A DNA stretch of 64,000 nucleotides, from positions 1 to 64,000 of the forward strand of contig CAYTGR010000011.1 of assembly GCA_964437445.1 (NCBI GenBank), given 5' to 3'. The DNA is from CAYTGR01 sp964437445. Lineage in GTDB: Bacteria; Chloroflexota; Anaerolineae; B4-G1; SLSP01. Below are positions 44,314-53,268 of this stretch, in pieces (positions within the stretch are counted from its first letter, which is position 1; each line of letters opens with the position of its first letter). The translations under genes and the position numbers were made by a program. Under the pieces are notes generated by a model. That model saw only the letters and a program-made list of their open reading frames with translations. It had not been told where the DNA came from and ran no database searches.

Positions 44314-44408
44314 GTCAGCAGTCAGCGGTCAGCCGTCAGCGATCAGCAGTTAGCAGCGCGGTTGTTCTGCTCCCTAATCCCTGCTCCCTAATTCCTACTC
44401 CCCAATTT
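44314..44408. repeat. Heptamer array and left 47-bp direct repeat
   Basis: GTCAGCN heptamers (GTCAGCA, GTCAGCG, GTCAGCC, GTCAGCG, ATCAGCA, GTTAGCA) are followed by a 14-bp-period CTCCCTAATCCCTG run. Bases 44328-44374 recur exactly at 46194-46240. Confidence 0.85.
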
Positions 44409-46143
44409 CCTCCCGATACACCAGTTCCCAGCCGTGATAGACCAGCACCACGCCCTTGAGCGTGACGCGCCCGGCAACCTTGTGCACGCGCTCGTCGGCG
44501 AGATACCCGCGCAGTTGCGCCTCCGCCTCCGTGACCAGCGCCGGCAGCCGCGCGTCTTTGTCCTCGCCGCGCGGCAGGTACTTGAGTTCAATCAGGTAGC
44601 CATACTGGATGTCGGGATAGCGCGCCAGGAAGGGTTCCAGGTAGATGTCGGCAAAGCCGCCGCCCATCTCCCGCTCCGACCAGGGGATGAAGAAGTGCGT
44701 CACGTTGAGGTAGGCCAGCAGGAAGCCCTGGATGACCTTTTCGCCGCCCAGGTAATCGCGCACCGAGGTCTGCCGGTGGATTTGTTCGGCGATGAAATCA
44801 AAGAACGGCTGCCATTCGCCGCTGTAGGCCATCCGTCCCAGCATCTCAGCCAGGCGGCCCAGGTCAAGGCGAAAGATGTCGGCGTCGCGGTAACCATCGC
44901 GCAAAAAGCCGTAGAGCAGTTCGCGGACGGTCAGGTTGGGGATGCGCAGCACCGGCAGGCCCTGGCGCACGCCATCAAAGGTAAGCAGGCCCATATAGTA
45001 GAGCAGGGAGACAAAGTTGTTCTCGTCGGTCAGCTGCTCCACCGGGAAGCTGGTGACGATGTTGGCCGCCGTCTCGCCGGTCTCCAGAATCTCGCGCAGG
45101 CGGCTGAAATTGCCGTTCAGCCGCCGATCTACCGTCAGCAGGTGGCGCAGTTTGCCGTAATCGGTGCGGATGTTCTGGTCCAGCAGGTCCTCCGGCATCT
45201 CGCCCTGTCGGATGGCCTGCTTGACAAAGTGCCACACCATATCGGTGTTGAAGAGATATTCTGTCGCGCGGGTGGCAAAACGGTAGCGACCATACCACTC
45301 GCGCAGGGTGTCCATCACTCTGTCCACATCCAGCGTGAGTTCTCCGCTATCGCGGTAGTATTGCAAGGCCGCACGGACCTCCGCTTCGGTCAACCCCAGC
45401 AGCGTGTTAAAGTCCGTTTCCAGGCTGATGTTATCACCGATGTTGAACCCGCTGGTGACGTCGTCCATCGTGATCGGCGAGACGCCGGTGATGAACATCC
45501 GCGCGATGCCGCTCATCGTGCCGGAGGTGGCCCCCTTGAGCAGGTTGAAAAAGTAGCGGAAAAAACCGGCCCCGTGCGTCAGGTCACGGTAGGCCATCTC
45601 GCCCGCCGTGGTCAAAATCGTGTTGGCAAAGTTGTCGTATTCGTCTATCAGCAGATAAATTTGCAGCCCTTTCTGATTGGCGCGGAAAAACAGCTCCTGT
45701 AAACGATCGGCGGTGGTCGGCGGCTCCGTAATCGCTGTGTGTTCACTTTCATCAAAGTACTGCGCGTAACGGCGCAAAAAGTTGCTTAACACCGCCTGCC
45801 CGTGTTGTTCAAATGACTGTTGCACCAGGCGCACATCGGGATTGACCACGGCAAAGTTGAACGCCATCACCAGGTAACTGTTGCGATCCGGCGTGGGATT
45901 GGCACCGACCCAGGTGTCGCCGAACAGAGCCTCGAACTCGTCTTTGGCATTGATGTCGTAATAATGCTGCATCAGCGACAGCCACAGCGTCTTGCCGAAG
46001 CGGCGCGGGCGGATGAGGAACAGGTAGTACGGCGCGGCTTCGATCTGCGGGATAAAGCGCGTCTTGTCCACATAGTACATATAGTCCAGTTTCATCCGCC
46101 GATAGTCGGCGATGCCGTAAGGGATGCGTTTCACCCGGTTCAT
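44395..46143 (-). CDS. AAA-ATPase-like / PD-(D/E)XK nuclease-like protein
   Basis: A protein of 582 residues. The N-terminal AAA-ATPase_like part starts RIPYGIADYRRM and has YYVDKTRFI, RPRRFGKTLWLSLM (Walker A variant) and IYLLIDEYDNFA (Walker B). The C-terminal PDDEXK_9 part has GGGFADIYLEPF and YGYLIELKYLPRG, giving the D..E-x-K active site. Such genes are multicopy in many gut and sediment bacteria and their role is unknown. It is bracketed by 47-bp direct repeats and is opposite in strand to the module it follows, which suggests that it moved in as a unit. Confidence 0.9.
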   Translation of the reverse strand: MNRVKRIPYGIADYRRMKLDYMYYVDKTRFIPQIEAAPYYLFLIRPRRFGKTLWLSLMQHYYDINAKDEFEALFGDTWVGANPTPDRNSYLVMAFNFAVVNPDVRLVQQSFEQHGQAVLSNFLRRYAQYFDESEHTAITEPPTTADRLQELFFRANQKGLQIYLLIDEYDNFANTILTTAGEMAYRDLTHGAGFFRYFFNLLKGATSGTMSGIARMFITGVSPITMDDVTSGFNIGDNISLETDFNTLLGLTEAEVRAALQYYRDSGELTLDVDRVMDTLREWYGRYRFATRATEYLFNTDMVWHFVKQAIRQGEMPEDLLDQNIRTDYGKLRHLLTVDRRLNGNFSRLREILETGETAANIVTSFPVEQLTDENNFVSLLYYMGLLTFDGVRQGLPVLRIPNLTVRELLYGFLRDGYRDADIFRLDLGRLAEMLGRMAYSGEWQPFFDFIAEQIHRQTSVRDYLGGEKVIQGFLLAYLNVTHFFIPWSEREMGGGFADIYLEPFLARYPDIQYGYLIELKYLPRGEDKDARLPALVTEAEAQLRGYLADERVHKVAGRVTLKGVVLVYHGWELVYREEIGE

Positions 46144-46156
46144 CGTACCTCCAAAG

Positions 46157-46260
46157 CGGTCAGCGGTCAGCCATCAGCAGTCAGCCATCAGCAGTCAGCC
46201 GTCAGCGATCAGCAGTTAGCAGCGCGGTTGTTCTGCTCCCCACTCACCAATCCCCACTCA
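46157..46260. repeat. Heptamer array and right 47-bp direct repeat
   Basis: Nine or more NNTCAGC heptamers run from 46157, then GTTGTTCTGCTCCCCACTCA. Bases 46194-46240 equal 44328-44374. The array is longer than the left one, mainly by CCATCAGCAGTCAG steps. Confidence 0.85.
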
Positions 46261-47393
46261 CTATAGTCCGGCCTGGCGGATGATCTGCCGCGAGCGGTAG
46301 ACCTGCTCGGCGTAGGCGTTCACCGCGCGGCGCAGCTCGTCCTCGCTCTCAACATCCAACAGCTCGCGCAGGGCGTCGTTCCAGCGCACTAACGGGTCGG
46401 CGATGGCCTTGGCGCCGCTCATGACCACACGGTCGGGGTCGCCCAGGATTTGCTTGCGGCAGGCGTTGGTGGCGGCGCGAATGATGTTTTTGGCCTCCTC
46501 CGCCAGGTACTCCGGGTCGGCCATCAGCAACGTGCGCGCCTCGCTCAGCAGCTTTTGGCAGGTCTGCCAGCGTTCCTTGCGCGTCGCTTCTTCAATGAAC
46601 GGGTCGTTTGCCACATCTTGAGCGATCCCCTCGGCCTCGGCCAGTTTTTGGTACCAGGGCCGCCCGACGCCCTCGTCGCGGGTATGCGCTTCTACGCGAT
46701 GCACCTGCAAGAGCACATACGACCATTGGGTGATCGGTTTGTCGTCGGCCAGCAGGTCGCCGTTTTGCACGCTCAGGCGCGGCAGCGGACGCGGCAAGGG
46801 GTTGCGCTCGTCGCGCGTGCCCAGGATGGCGTAATAGCCGGCGCGCAAGGCGTTGTCATTGTTGGCGTTCAGATTGAAATCGCCGGCAAACTGCAAGATC
46901 GGCTCGCGCTCCTCGGCCTGGAAAAAGGTGTGGAGCAGTTTTTGGGCCAGCCCGCCCACCGTTTTGGCGACCACCGCTGCACCCGGCGCCAGCGAGAGGG
47001 CGGTCAGGAACGAGTCGTCGTTGATCAGCCCGGCCAGTTGTGCCAGCCGGTTTTCCTTGTCCAGGATAAACTCAATAGATATTGAAACATGGGTCATCGT
47101 GGCCGGTATCAGGCGGATCAGATTAGGGGCCAGGCCCAACTGCTCGGCGCGCCCCTTTTGCACCTCACGTGAGCGGTGCAACGCCTGCACCGGCTCATTT
47201 CCCAACTCTGGATGGTTGAGCGAGACCCGCGAGGTGACCAGCAGTCGTTTGGCCCGTTCCCAAAGGGGCCGGAAAAGGCGGCCTGCGCGGCGCGTATCTG
47301 AAGGGCAAAGTAATGCTTGCCCACCTCAATGGGTTCACCCAGCGGTGGGATGGGCTGTGGCGAAGTGGTCCCGGTGGATTTGTACTCAGGCAT
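46261..47393 (-). pseudogene. Conserved protein with single frameshift, CHAT neighbour
   Basis: The ATG at 47393 opens MPEYKSTGTTSPQPIPPLGE and GKHYFALQIRAAQAAF, then the frame is lost at an A4 run (47273-47276 on the plus strand). One added base restores FRPLWERAKRLLVTSRVSLN, which joins the long frame to 46261 (ATMTHVSISIEFILDKENRL, AQLAGLINDDSFLTAL, FAGDFNLNANN). The restored product is about 377 residues with no family I can name. It may be a real mutation or a one-base assembly error. It lies directly downstream of the CHAT gene. Confidence 0.65.
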
Positions 47394-47417
47394 AAAAGCC
47401 TCCTTGTGATTGGCTTA

Positions 47418-47448
47418 CCCTCCCGCAGGTTTGAAACCTGCGGGAGGG
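47418..47448. repeat. Perfect 15-bp-arm hairpin
   Basis: CCCTCCCGCAGGTTT (47418-47432) and AAACCTGCGGGAGGG (47434-47448) with a single-base loop, between the CHAT stop and the frameshifted gene. The TTTGAAA centre is like the hairpin loops at 542-650. Confidence 0.75.
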
Positions 47449-47453
47449 GTGTA

Positions 47454-50337
47454 TCAGACGCCGTGAAAGGTGAATGCTGCCCAAAAACGCGGCTCGGCAA
47501 AGGGGCGGTCGTTGGGGTTGTCGAGCGCGTGCCGGGTAAACTGCTCTACCGCCTGTTCATAAGGCATCCGCGATGCGCCGCGCGGCCGGTCGGGGGCGGT
47601 TTCGCGGCGGGCGTGGAACAGCTCGCTCAGCTCGGCGTTGGTCACTTCACGCAACCAGCGTTGTGCCGATTGCAGGGCCGCAGCAGGCGATTGCCCTTCT
47701 TTCAGCCAGCCGTGATAAAAACGTTCCATCAACAGCGCGGTGGAAATGTCGCTCACGGGCCACAGCGAGCCGACCACCCCCGGCACGCCGGCCTGCAAGA
47801 ACCCCGCCGGCAGGCCAACTGCCTCCTCCGGCAGGTCGTTGAAATCGGTGATGGCCGTCTGGCAGGCCGAAAGGACGGCCAGGCGGGCATCTCCAAAGGC
47901 CCGGCTCTCCAGCACGTCGCGCAGGGTGAGGCGGTCATCGCCGGCCAGCAGCAGCGCCGAATCGAGCGGCGTTTGGAGGTCAAAGGTGCCGTGACAGGAG
48001 AAATGGAGCACCCCGGCGCCGGCGGCGGCTTCCAGGACGGCCGGGCGGGTGGCCTGCGCTGCGTAGAGCAGGCGCGGGGCGGCCCAGTAGGGGGCGATGT
48101 CCTGTACCTCGGCCAGGGCAAAGGGCAGGGGCTGGGCGCCGGTATGCGGCGGGTCGCCGACGCCCAGCCAGGCCCGCTGCGCCGGATCGCAGGACAGCGA
48201 CTCCAGGCGCGTGCGGGCATGCGCCAGCGCCCGCGCCGAGGGGACGTAGGTGCACACCCATTCATCCATAAAGCAGCGTCCGTCCTCAATCGGCGCGGCG
48301 TGCAACGGCAGCAGCGCCAGCCGGCCGGTGGGGATGAGGGTGACGGCCCTCACCCCTTCCCCCTGGCCCTCTCCCCTCTCCCGCCCTGTGAGAGAGGGGT
48401 AAGGGGTGAGGGCGCGCAACGCCTCGGCCAGCGGGCGCATCAGCCGTTCGCCCAGCACGGGCAATACCTCGCGCAGGGCGGCGTCCATTGAGGCGTCGCC
48501 CAACTGCGCCGGCAGGTAGCCGGTCGGGCGGTCGCCGTCCTGCTGCACCAGCAGGTCGTTCAGGTCGGTATCGGTCAGGCCGGGCAGGTGCACCGCCTGC
48601 GGCTCGCCCGCCGTACGGACGATCAGCGCCAGCCCGCCGGCCGGGGTGACCAGGAGATAGACCAAAGGTGTCTCCGCGGCGGCCTCCTGAATCTGGCGAA
48701 ATGTGGGCGTGGGCATAAAGTCTGGGGCATACTCACGGATGCGATCAATGCTCTCGTCTAACCGTTGTCGCGCCAGACGCAACAGTTCGCTCAGGGTGAG
48801 GAAATCCCGTTTGTCTGGGGTGTCGTCGGGAAGACGGGCCTCGGCTTCCAGTGCGCGCACTTGCGACCGTTGCGCGTCGAACTGCTTCCAGATCTCCAAT
48901 GGTACGACGGGAGGTCTCTCCGCGCCCAAAGCGAGCGCCTCGGCCAACCAGCGGGCGCGGTTCCGTTCCAGGGCCAGCACGGCCTCCTCCAGCCTTTGGG
49001 GTACATTTGTATTGGCGCGGGCCAGCGCAAAAGCCAGCAAGGCGGGCAGGGATTGGCTTTCGGCCAGTTGCTTCTGGCGAGCCTCTGGGGCAGGCGCCGT
49101 GCGATAGAGCAGGTCGGTCGCCGCGAGGGCGGCCTGGGCCGATGTGACGACGTTGGGCCAGGCCTGCCGTTCGAAATGCAGGCGGGCCAGACTCCGTTGC
49201 ACACGGCGATGAGCGTCGGGAAAGGTCCCTGGTTGAAACAGCTCCAGCGCCTGCTCGTAGAGGGCGATCGCCCGCTCCAGGTTCTCCGCCCGCTCGCCGC
49301 GAAGGCGGTCAGCGTAGGCGAGCGCCAGGTTGTTCACGGTCTGCGCCCACTCGACCGGCAGCGCCGCCCGCGTCATCACCTCCAGCGCCTGCTCGTAGAG
49401 GGCGATCGCCCGCTCCAGGTTCTCCGCCCGCTCGNNNNNNNNNNNNNNNNNNNNNNNNNNNNNNNNNNNNNNNNNNNNNNNNNNNNNNNNNNNNNNNNNN
49501 NNNNNNNNNNNNNNNNNNNNNNNNNNNNNNNNNNCCGCGAGGGTTCTGGGCCAGGCTGTTGGCCAGTTTAATCTGCAAGGCAGCCCACAATGGAGGAAGG
49601 CGGTCGCGCGGTACAAGCCTCAGGGCCTGTTCACAGAGTTCCACGCGCCGGGGCATGTCCAGTGGGCTGCGCGCCGGGCGGGCCAGTTCGGTCAAGATTT
49701 CCTGCAATTCGGGGGGGAGGCCCTCACCCCCGGCCCCTCTCCCGCCCGGCGGGAGAGGGGAGGCGGCCCGCCGCGCGGCGTGAAATTCGCGGTGGGCCGT
49801 CTCAATCCCGGCCTCGCGGGCGCGGCGCAGCAGGGTCTGGTGTCCCTCAAAAGTGGGACGGGCGTCTTCGTTGCCCCGAGCGCGGGCGACCTGCACAAGC
49901 TGCGCCAGCACCGCTTCGGCTTCGTCGGTCAGCAGTTCGGCCCTGTGTTCTTGCAGGTAGGCCTGAGAGGCGCTCCAATCGGGGGTTTGGATCCAGGCGC
50001 TCAGGCTGGCGGTCAGGTTGCCCTCACCCCCGAATCGGGCGGCGTGAAATTCGCGGTAGGCCGTCTCAATCCCGGCCTCGCGGGCGCGGCGCAGCAGGGT
50101 CTGGTGTCCCTCANNNNNNNNNNNNNNNNNNNNNNNNNNNNNNNNNNNNNNNNNNNNNNNNNNNNNNNNNNNNNNNNNNNNNNNNNNNNNNNNNNNNNNN
50201 NNNNNNNNNNNNNCTTGCAGGTAGGCCTGAGAGGCGCTCCAATCGGGGGTTTGGATCCAGGCGCTCAGCAGGTCGGCGAGTGGCTGTGGGTCAGTTGGCG
50301 ATGATCTGCGTCGAAAAAGGCGGTTGAAGAGGCCCAT
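47454..50337 (-). CDS. TPR-CHAT protease with two sequence gaps
   Basis: The start MGLFNRLFRRRSSP (ATG at 50337 after AAGGAGA) and the end at 47454 belong to one gene, although the frames do not join across the second gap. Order: an 88-residue repeat array (SAWIQTPDWSASQAYLQEHR), TPR repeats (ERAENLERAIALYEQALEV), and a C-terminal CHAT domain with the catalytic His in LHFSCHGTFD and Cys in LSACQTAITDF. CHAT is a caspase-like Cys protease common as an effector in bacterial conflict systems. Because gap lengths are placeholders, the true length is unknown. Two family B palindromes are read in frame. Confidence 0.85.
48347..48412. repeat. In-frame palindromic cassette, family B copy 1
   Basis: CCCTCACCCCTT (48347-48358) and AAGGGGTGAGGG (48401-48412) are perfect outer arms with a further CCCCTCTC/GAGAGGGG-type inner pairing. 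It is translated in the CHAT gene as PYPSLTGRERGEGQGEG. Confidence 0.8.
49435..49534. other. Sequence gap, 100 N
   Basis: A run of 100 N within the TPR repeats of the CHAT gene. The frame differs on the two sides, so 100 is a placeholder and not a length. Confidence 0.98.
49721..49760. repeat. In-frame palindromic cassette, family B copy 2
   Basis: CCCTCACCCC start, then CCCCTCTCCCGCC (49734-49746) and GGCGGGAGAGGGG (49748-49760). It is read as SPLPPGGRGAGGEG. A shorter relic (CCCTCACCCCCGAATCGGG) lies at 50021-50039 in the next repeat unit. Confidence 0.8.
49781..50276 (-). repeat. Tandem 264-bp (88-codon) repeats in CHAT gene
   Basis: The unit beginning at 49781 recurs at 50045 with almost no change. 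A further unit end appears after the second gap (50214-50276). Each encodes SAWIQTPDWSASQAYL plus EAEAVLAQLVQVARARGNED and GHQTLLRRAREAGIETA. Confidence 0.85.
50114..50213. other. Sequence gap, 100 N
   Basis: A run of 100 N inside the 264-bp repeats. The number of repeat units is therefore unknown. Confidence 0.98.
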
Positions 50338-50652
50338 TGTTGTCTCCTTGTCTCTCTCCTCTTGAAGGTTTGCCATGAGTGTAGCCGAAAAGGGGCGAAT
50401 GGCAAGTTGCGCCGTCCACGAATGGCGCACGAATACACGAATGATGGGCGCGGGCGGCCGGTTGGATGAAATGGACACGGATGATCCGGAAGGACGCGGA
50501 TTTCCGCGCGGGGTGGCAGCGAGGCGCGGCGAGTTGAAGAGAGAAGCTGAGAATGAAATGATAATCGTGAGGGCTAAAGTTATGTATAATTGCAGATATG
50601 GGGAGTGCTCAATGATAAAACCGAAAATCGAAAAATATAGGGGGTACATCAG
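50338..50652. other. Intergenic region with CACGAAT repeats
   Basis: 315 bp between divergent genes. At 50417-50443 the word CACGAAT occurs three times (spacings 11 and 8). TATAAT at 50585-50590 could be the -10 of the beta-helix gene, but I see no good -35. No gene is visible. Confidence 0.5.
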
Positions 50653-52368
50653 GTGACACGCAAAACCCTTCGTTCCGTTCTGTTGCTTACCTTGCTGGCA
50701 GCAATGTTACCGGCCTGTACGGCCACGCGGACGTTCCCGGCCGAGCCGCACGATATAGCGGCCCCGGCCGGGGCCATCCCCAGCAGTTACCTGTGGGACA
50801 GCGACGCCGACTTGGCCTCCGGCGTGTTCTATAATACCCGGGTGGTCAGCGGCACGGGGCGCATCACACTGGCGCAGACCCCGGTATGGAGCCCCAACGT
50901 CCGCGTGGACGACGCCCCATCTGGAAAACAATTTTCTCCCTCCCTGGCGGTGGGGCCGGATGGGACGCTCTACGCCGCGTGGGCCGATTCCCGCGACTGC
51001 AACTATGACCTCTTCCGCATCCGCAACGACGCCTTCCGCGACTGCAACCGTGACATCTATGCCGCGCAGTATTCGGAGCGGTATGGCCGCTACACCGCCG
51101 CGCCGGTTGATGCGGGCGCGCATGTGGTGTGGGGGACGCTTGCCTACACCGCCACAGTGCCTGCCGGCACCGGCATCACGCTTACAGTGCGCGTCGGCAA
51201 CAGTCCCATGCCCGACGCACGCTGGAGCGCCTGGGTGACGCTCGGCGGCTCGCTGGCCGACCTGAGCGCGCTCCCGCCGGCGCGCTATTTTCAGTGGAAA
51301 GCCTCCCTCACCACGTCCGTCTCCACCACCACGCCCGCACTCGAGGCCGTGCGCCTGACGTGGGGCGCGTTCAACTGCGCCAACGTCAGCGGCATCCTGA
51401 ACAGCAATACAACCTGGAGCGCGGCCAACTCCCCCTACTGCGTCACCGGCAATGTGCTGGTGGACACCGGCGTCACACTAACCGTCGAGCCGGGCGTGAC
51501 GGTCTATATCAGCGACACGCGCTCCTCCATCCAGGTGCAGGGGACGCTGGTGGCGCTGGGGACAGAAGCGCAGCCTATCCGCTTGACTTCCTGGCATCCC
51601 CAGGGCCAATTTGAGGACTGGGGCGGTATTATGTTTAGGGATACGGCCGTCGGTGCGACGTTTGACGCGCAGGGCAACTACCTGGGGGGCAGCGCGTTCC
51701 GCTACGTGACGGTGGAATACGCGGGCTATGGCAGCCAGGGGTATGCGATAGATGCGCCCAACACTGCGCTCTATCTCAACCACTGTACGGTGCGCCACAA
51801 CGGCGTGGGCGGCGTGCACGTCGGCGGGAGCAGCAACCGCATCCTGAACAGCCTTTTCTCCGCCAATTCCGGCGGTGGAGTGCACAACTCCGGTTCCAAC
51901 GTCACCATCAGCGGCAATGTTTTCTCCGGCAACGCCTTCCCCGGCGACTTGGATTTCTTCGGCGGCGGGGTGTACAACGCCGGTTCCAACGTCATCGTCA
52001 GCGGTAACATCTTCTCCGCCAATTCGGCCTCCTACGGCGGCGCGATCTGGTGGTCCGGCTCCGGCGGCATCCTCTACAACACCATCGTCGGCAACACCTC
52101 CTCCCTCGGCAGGGGCGGCATCTATCTTGATTCCGGCTTCCCCGTCATCCGCCTCAACGCGCTGGTGGGCAATGGGGGCTACGCGCTCTATAACAACAAC
52201 GGCGGGACCACCCACGTGGACGCGCGCTACAACTGGTGGGGGACAACGGATGACGGGACCATCCAGGGGCTGATCTGTGACTGGTTCGACGACGGCAACA
52301 AAACGATTGTGGACTATGCCCCCTACCTCACGACGCTCACCGCCGACCTGAGCACGCCGGCCAAGTAG
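50653..52368 (+). CDS. Beta-helix lipoprotein, C-terminus truncated
   Basis: A protein of 571 residues, GTG start. Signal peptide with lipobox (LLLTLLAAMLPAC) predicts a lipid-anchored cell-surface protein. Residues 75-240 contain FSPSLAVGPDGTLYAAWADS, a sialidase-like (BNR) element. From about residue 270 (LTVEPGVTVYISD) it is a right-handed parallel beta-helix with repeats such as NTALYLNHCTVRHNGVGGVH and NRILNSLFSANSGGGVHNSG. The TAG at 52366 cuts a DUF11-like domain that continues in the same frame. Likely a carbohydrate-binding or adhesion protein. Confidence 0.8.
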   Translation: MTRKTLRSVLLLTLLAAMLPACTATRTFPAEPHDIAAPAGAIPSSYLWDSDADLASGVFYNTRVVSGTGRITLAQTPVWSPNVRVDDAPSGKQFSPSLAVGPDGTLYAAWADSRDCNYDLFRIRNDAFRDCNRDIYAAQYSERYGRYTAAPVDAGAHVVWGTLAYTATVPAGTGITLTVRVGNSPMPDARWSAWVTLGGSLADLSALPPARYFQWKASLTTSVSTTTPALEAVRLTWGAFNCANVSGILNSNTTWSAANSPYCVTGNVLVDTGVTLTVEPGVTVYISDTRSSIQVQGTLVALGTEAQPIRLTSWHPQGQFEDWGGIMFRDTAVGATFDAQGNYLGGSAFRYVTVEYAGYGSQGYAIDAPNTALYLNHCTVRHNGVGGVHVGGSSNRILNSLFSANSGGGVHNSGSNVTISGNVFSGNAFPGDLDFFGGGVYNAGSNVIVSGNIFSANSASYGGAIWWSGSGGILYNTIVGNTSSLGRGGIYLDSGFPVIRLNALVGNGGYALYNNNGGTTHVDARYNWWGTTDDGTIQGLICDWFDDGNKTIVDYAPYLTTLTADLSTPAK

Positions 52369-52524
52369 GTCGCGCCGGCCGTCGCCGCGCTCGGCGAGAC
52401 GGTCACATACACAATGCGGCGCTTCAACCAATCGCCCCTTACCGCGACGCTCCCGGCGCACGTCACCTGCGTCCCCGGCAGCGCGCAGGGCGCAAGTTAT
52501 AGCGGCGCTTTCCTGACCCCTTGA
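52369..52524 (+). pseudogene. Decayed DUF11-like tail after an in-frame stop
   Basis: Directly after the TAG the same frame reads VAPAVAALGETVTYTM, then ATLPAHVTCVPGSAQGASYS and a TGA at 52522-52524. The pattern GETVTYT..TLP..VTCVPGSA is that of DUF11 cell-surface repeats, so the ancestral protein was longer. The final TGA lies inside the -35 box of the TetR promoter. Confidence 0.75.
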
Positions 52525-52548
52525 CAACGAACCAAATATTCGTATAAT
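52521..52548 (+). promoter_or_regulatory. Promoter of the TetR/ABC operon
   Basis: Consensus TTGACA (52521-52526), a 16-bp spacer and consensus TATAAT (52543-52548). Confidence 0.85.
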
Positions 52549-52565
52549 ATGAACTGAGGTTCATA
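52548..52565. promoter_or_regulatory. Candidate TetR operator
   Basis: TATGAAC (52548-52554), TGAG, GTTCATA (52559-52565) is a perfect 7-bp inverted repeat that begins at the -10 box, covers the predicted transcription start and ends 4 bp before the TetR start. This is the place expected for self-repression. Confidence 0.7.
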
Positions 52566-52569
52566 ATCC

Positions 52570-53268
52570 ATGACAACCATTTCAGATTGGCCGCAATGGC
52601 CCACCCAAATTCTGCAACTGGAGCAGGCCGGCAAGGTGACGCGGACATTTCGCCGGCTGGACCCGGAACGCCAGCAGGCGGTCGTCCTCGCCATCCTGGA
52701 CGAGGCGATTGAGAAAGGGCCGGTGTCGCTCAACATCAAGCAGGTGGCGGAGCGGGCCGGCGTCGCGGTCGGCTCGCTCTACGCCTACTTTGGCAGCCGC
52801 GAGGGGCTGCTTGACTTCGCCGTGGAGCTCTGCGTCCGCTTCATGAACGACACATTCAACGCCTACCGCGCTTATCTGGCGGCGCTGCCGCTGCGCGAGG
52901 GGCTGGCCGCGTACCTGATGGGTGGCGTGGAATGGGGTCAGACCCAGCTGGGGTTGGTGCGTTTCTTCGCGCGGGCGGCCTACCAGGGCGACCCGCTGCT
53001 CCAGGAGCGCGTCGTGCAGCCGGTGGGGGAGACGCTGCTGGCCATCGTGCGCGAGATGCTCCAGGCCGCCGCCGCACGGGGCGAGCTCCGCCCCGACGTG
53101 GACCTGGAAGCCGTGACCCGTCTCATCCACGCGCTGACCCTCGCCGTGGGCGACAGCCAGATGCTCCCTTATCTCAACACCTACTTTCGGGTAACGGATG
53201 AGACCGTCTCGCCGGAACGGCTCCTGGCGGCGCTGGGCGAGCTGATCATGCGAGGCGTGGGAAAATGA
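52570..53268 (+). CDS. TetR family regulator
   Basis: A protein of 232 residues. The helix-turn-helix region reads VVLAILDEAIEKGPVSLNIK followed by QVAERAGVAVGSLYAYFGSR. The C-terminal ligand-binding part has GLAAYLMGGVEWGQTQLGLV. It overlaps the first permease gene by 4 bp (ATGA), so it is the first gene of the export operon and probably controls it through the operator next to its start. Confidence 0.93.
   Translation: MTTISDWPQWPTQILQLEQAGKVTRTFRRLDPERQQAVVLAILDEAIEKGPVSLNIKQVAERAGVAVGSLYAYFGSREGLLDFAVELCVRFMNDTFNAYRAYLAALPLREGLAAYLMGGVEWGQTQLGLVRFFARAAYQGDPLLQERVVQPVGETLLAIVREMLQAAAARGELRPDVDLEAVTRLIHALTLAVGDSQMLPYLNTYFRVTDETVSPERLLAALGELIMRGVGK

Noticed and set aside
44395..46143. Classical insertion sequence
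   Set aside because: The gene has no transposase motif and the flanks are direct, not inverted, repeats.
47454..50337. TPR-CHAT as part of a type III-E (Craspase) CRISPR system
   Set aside because: No gRAMP/Cas7-11, Cas1 or CRISPR array is visible, and the repeats differ from the Craspase TPR-CHAT layout.
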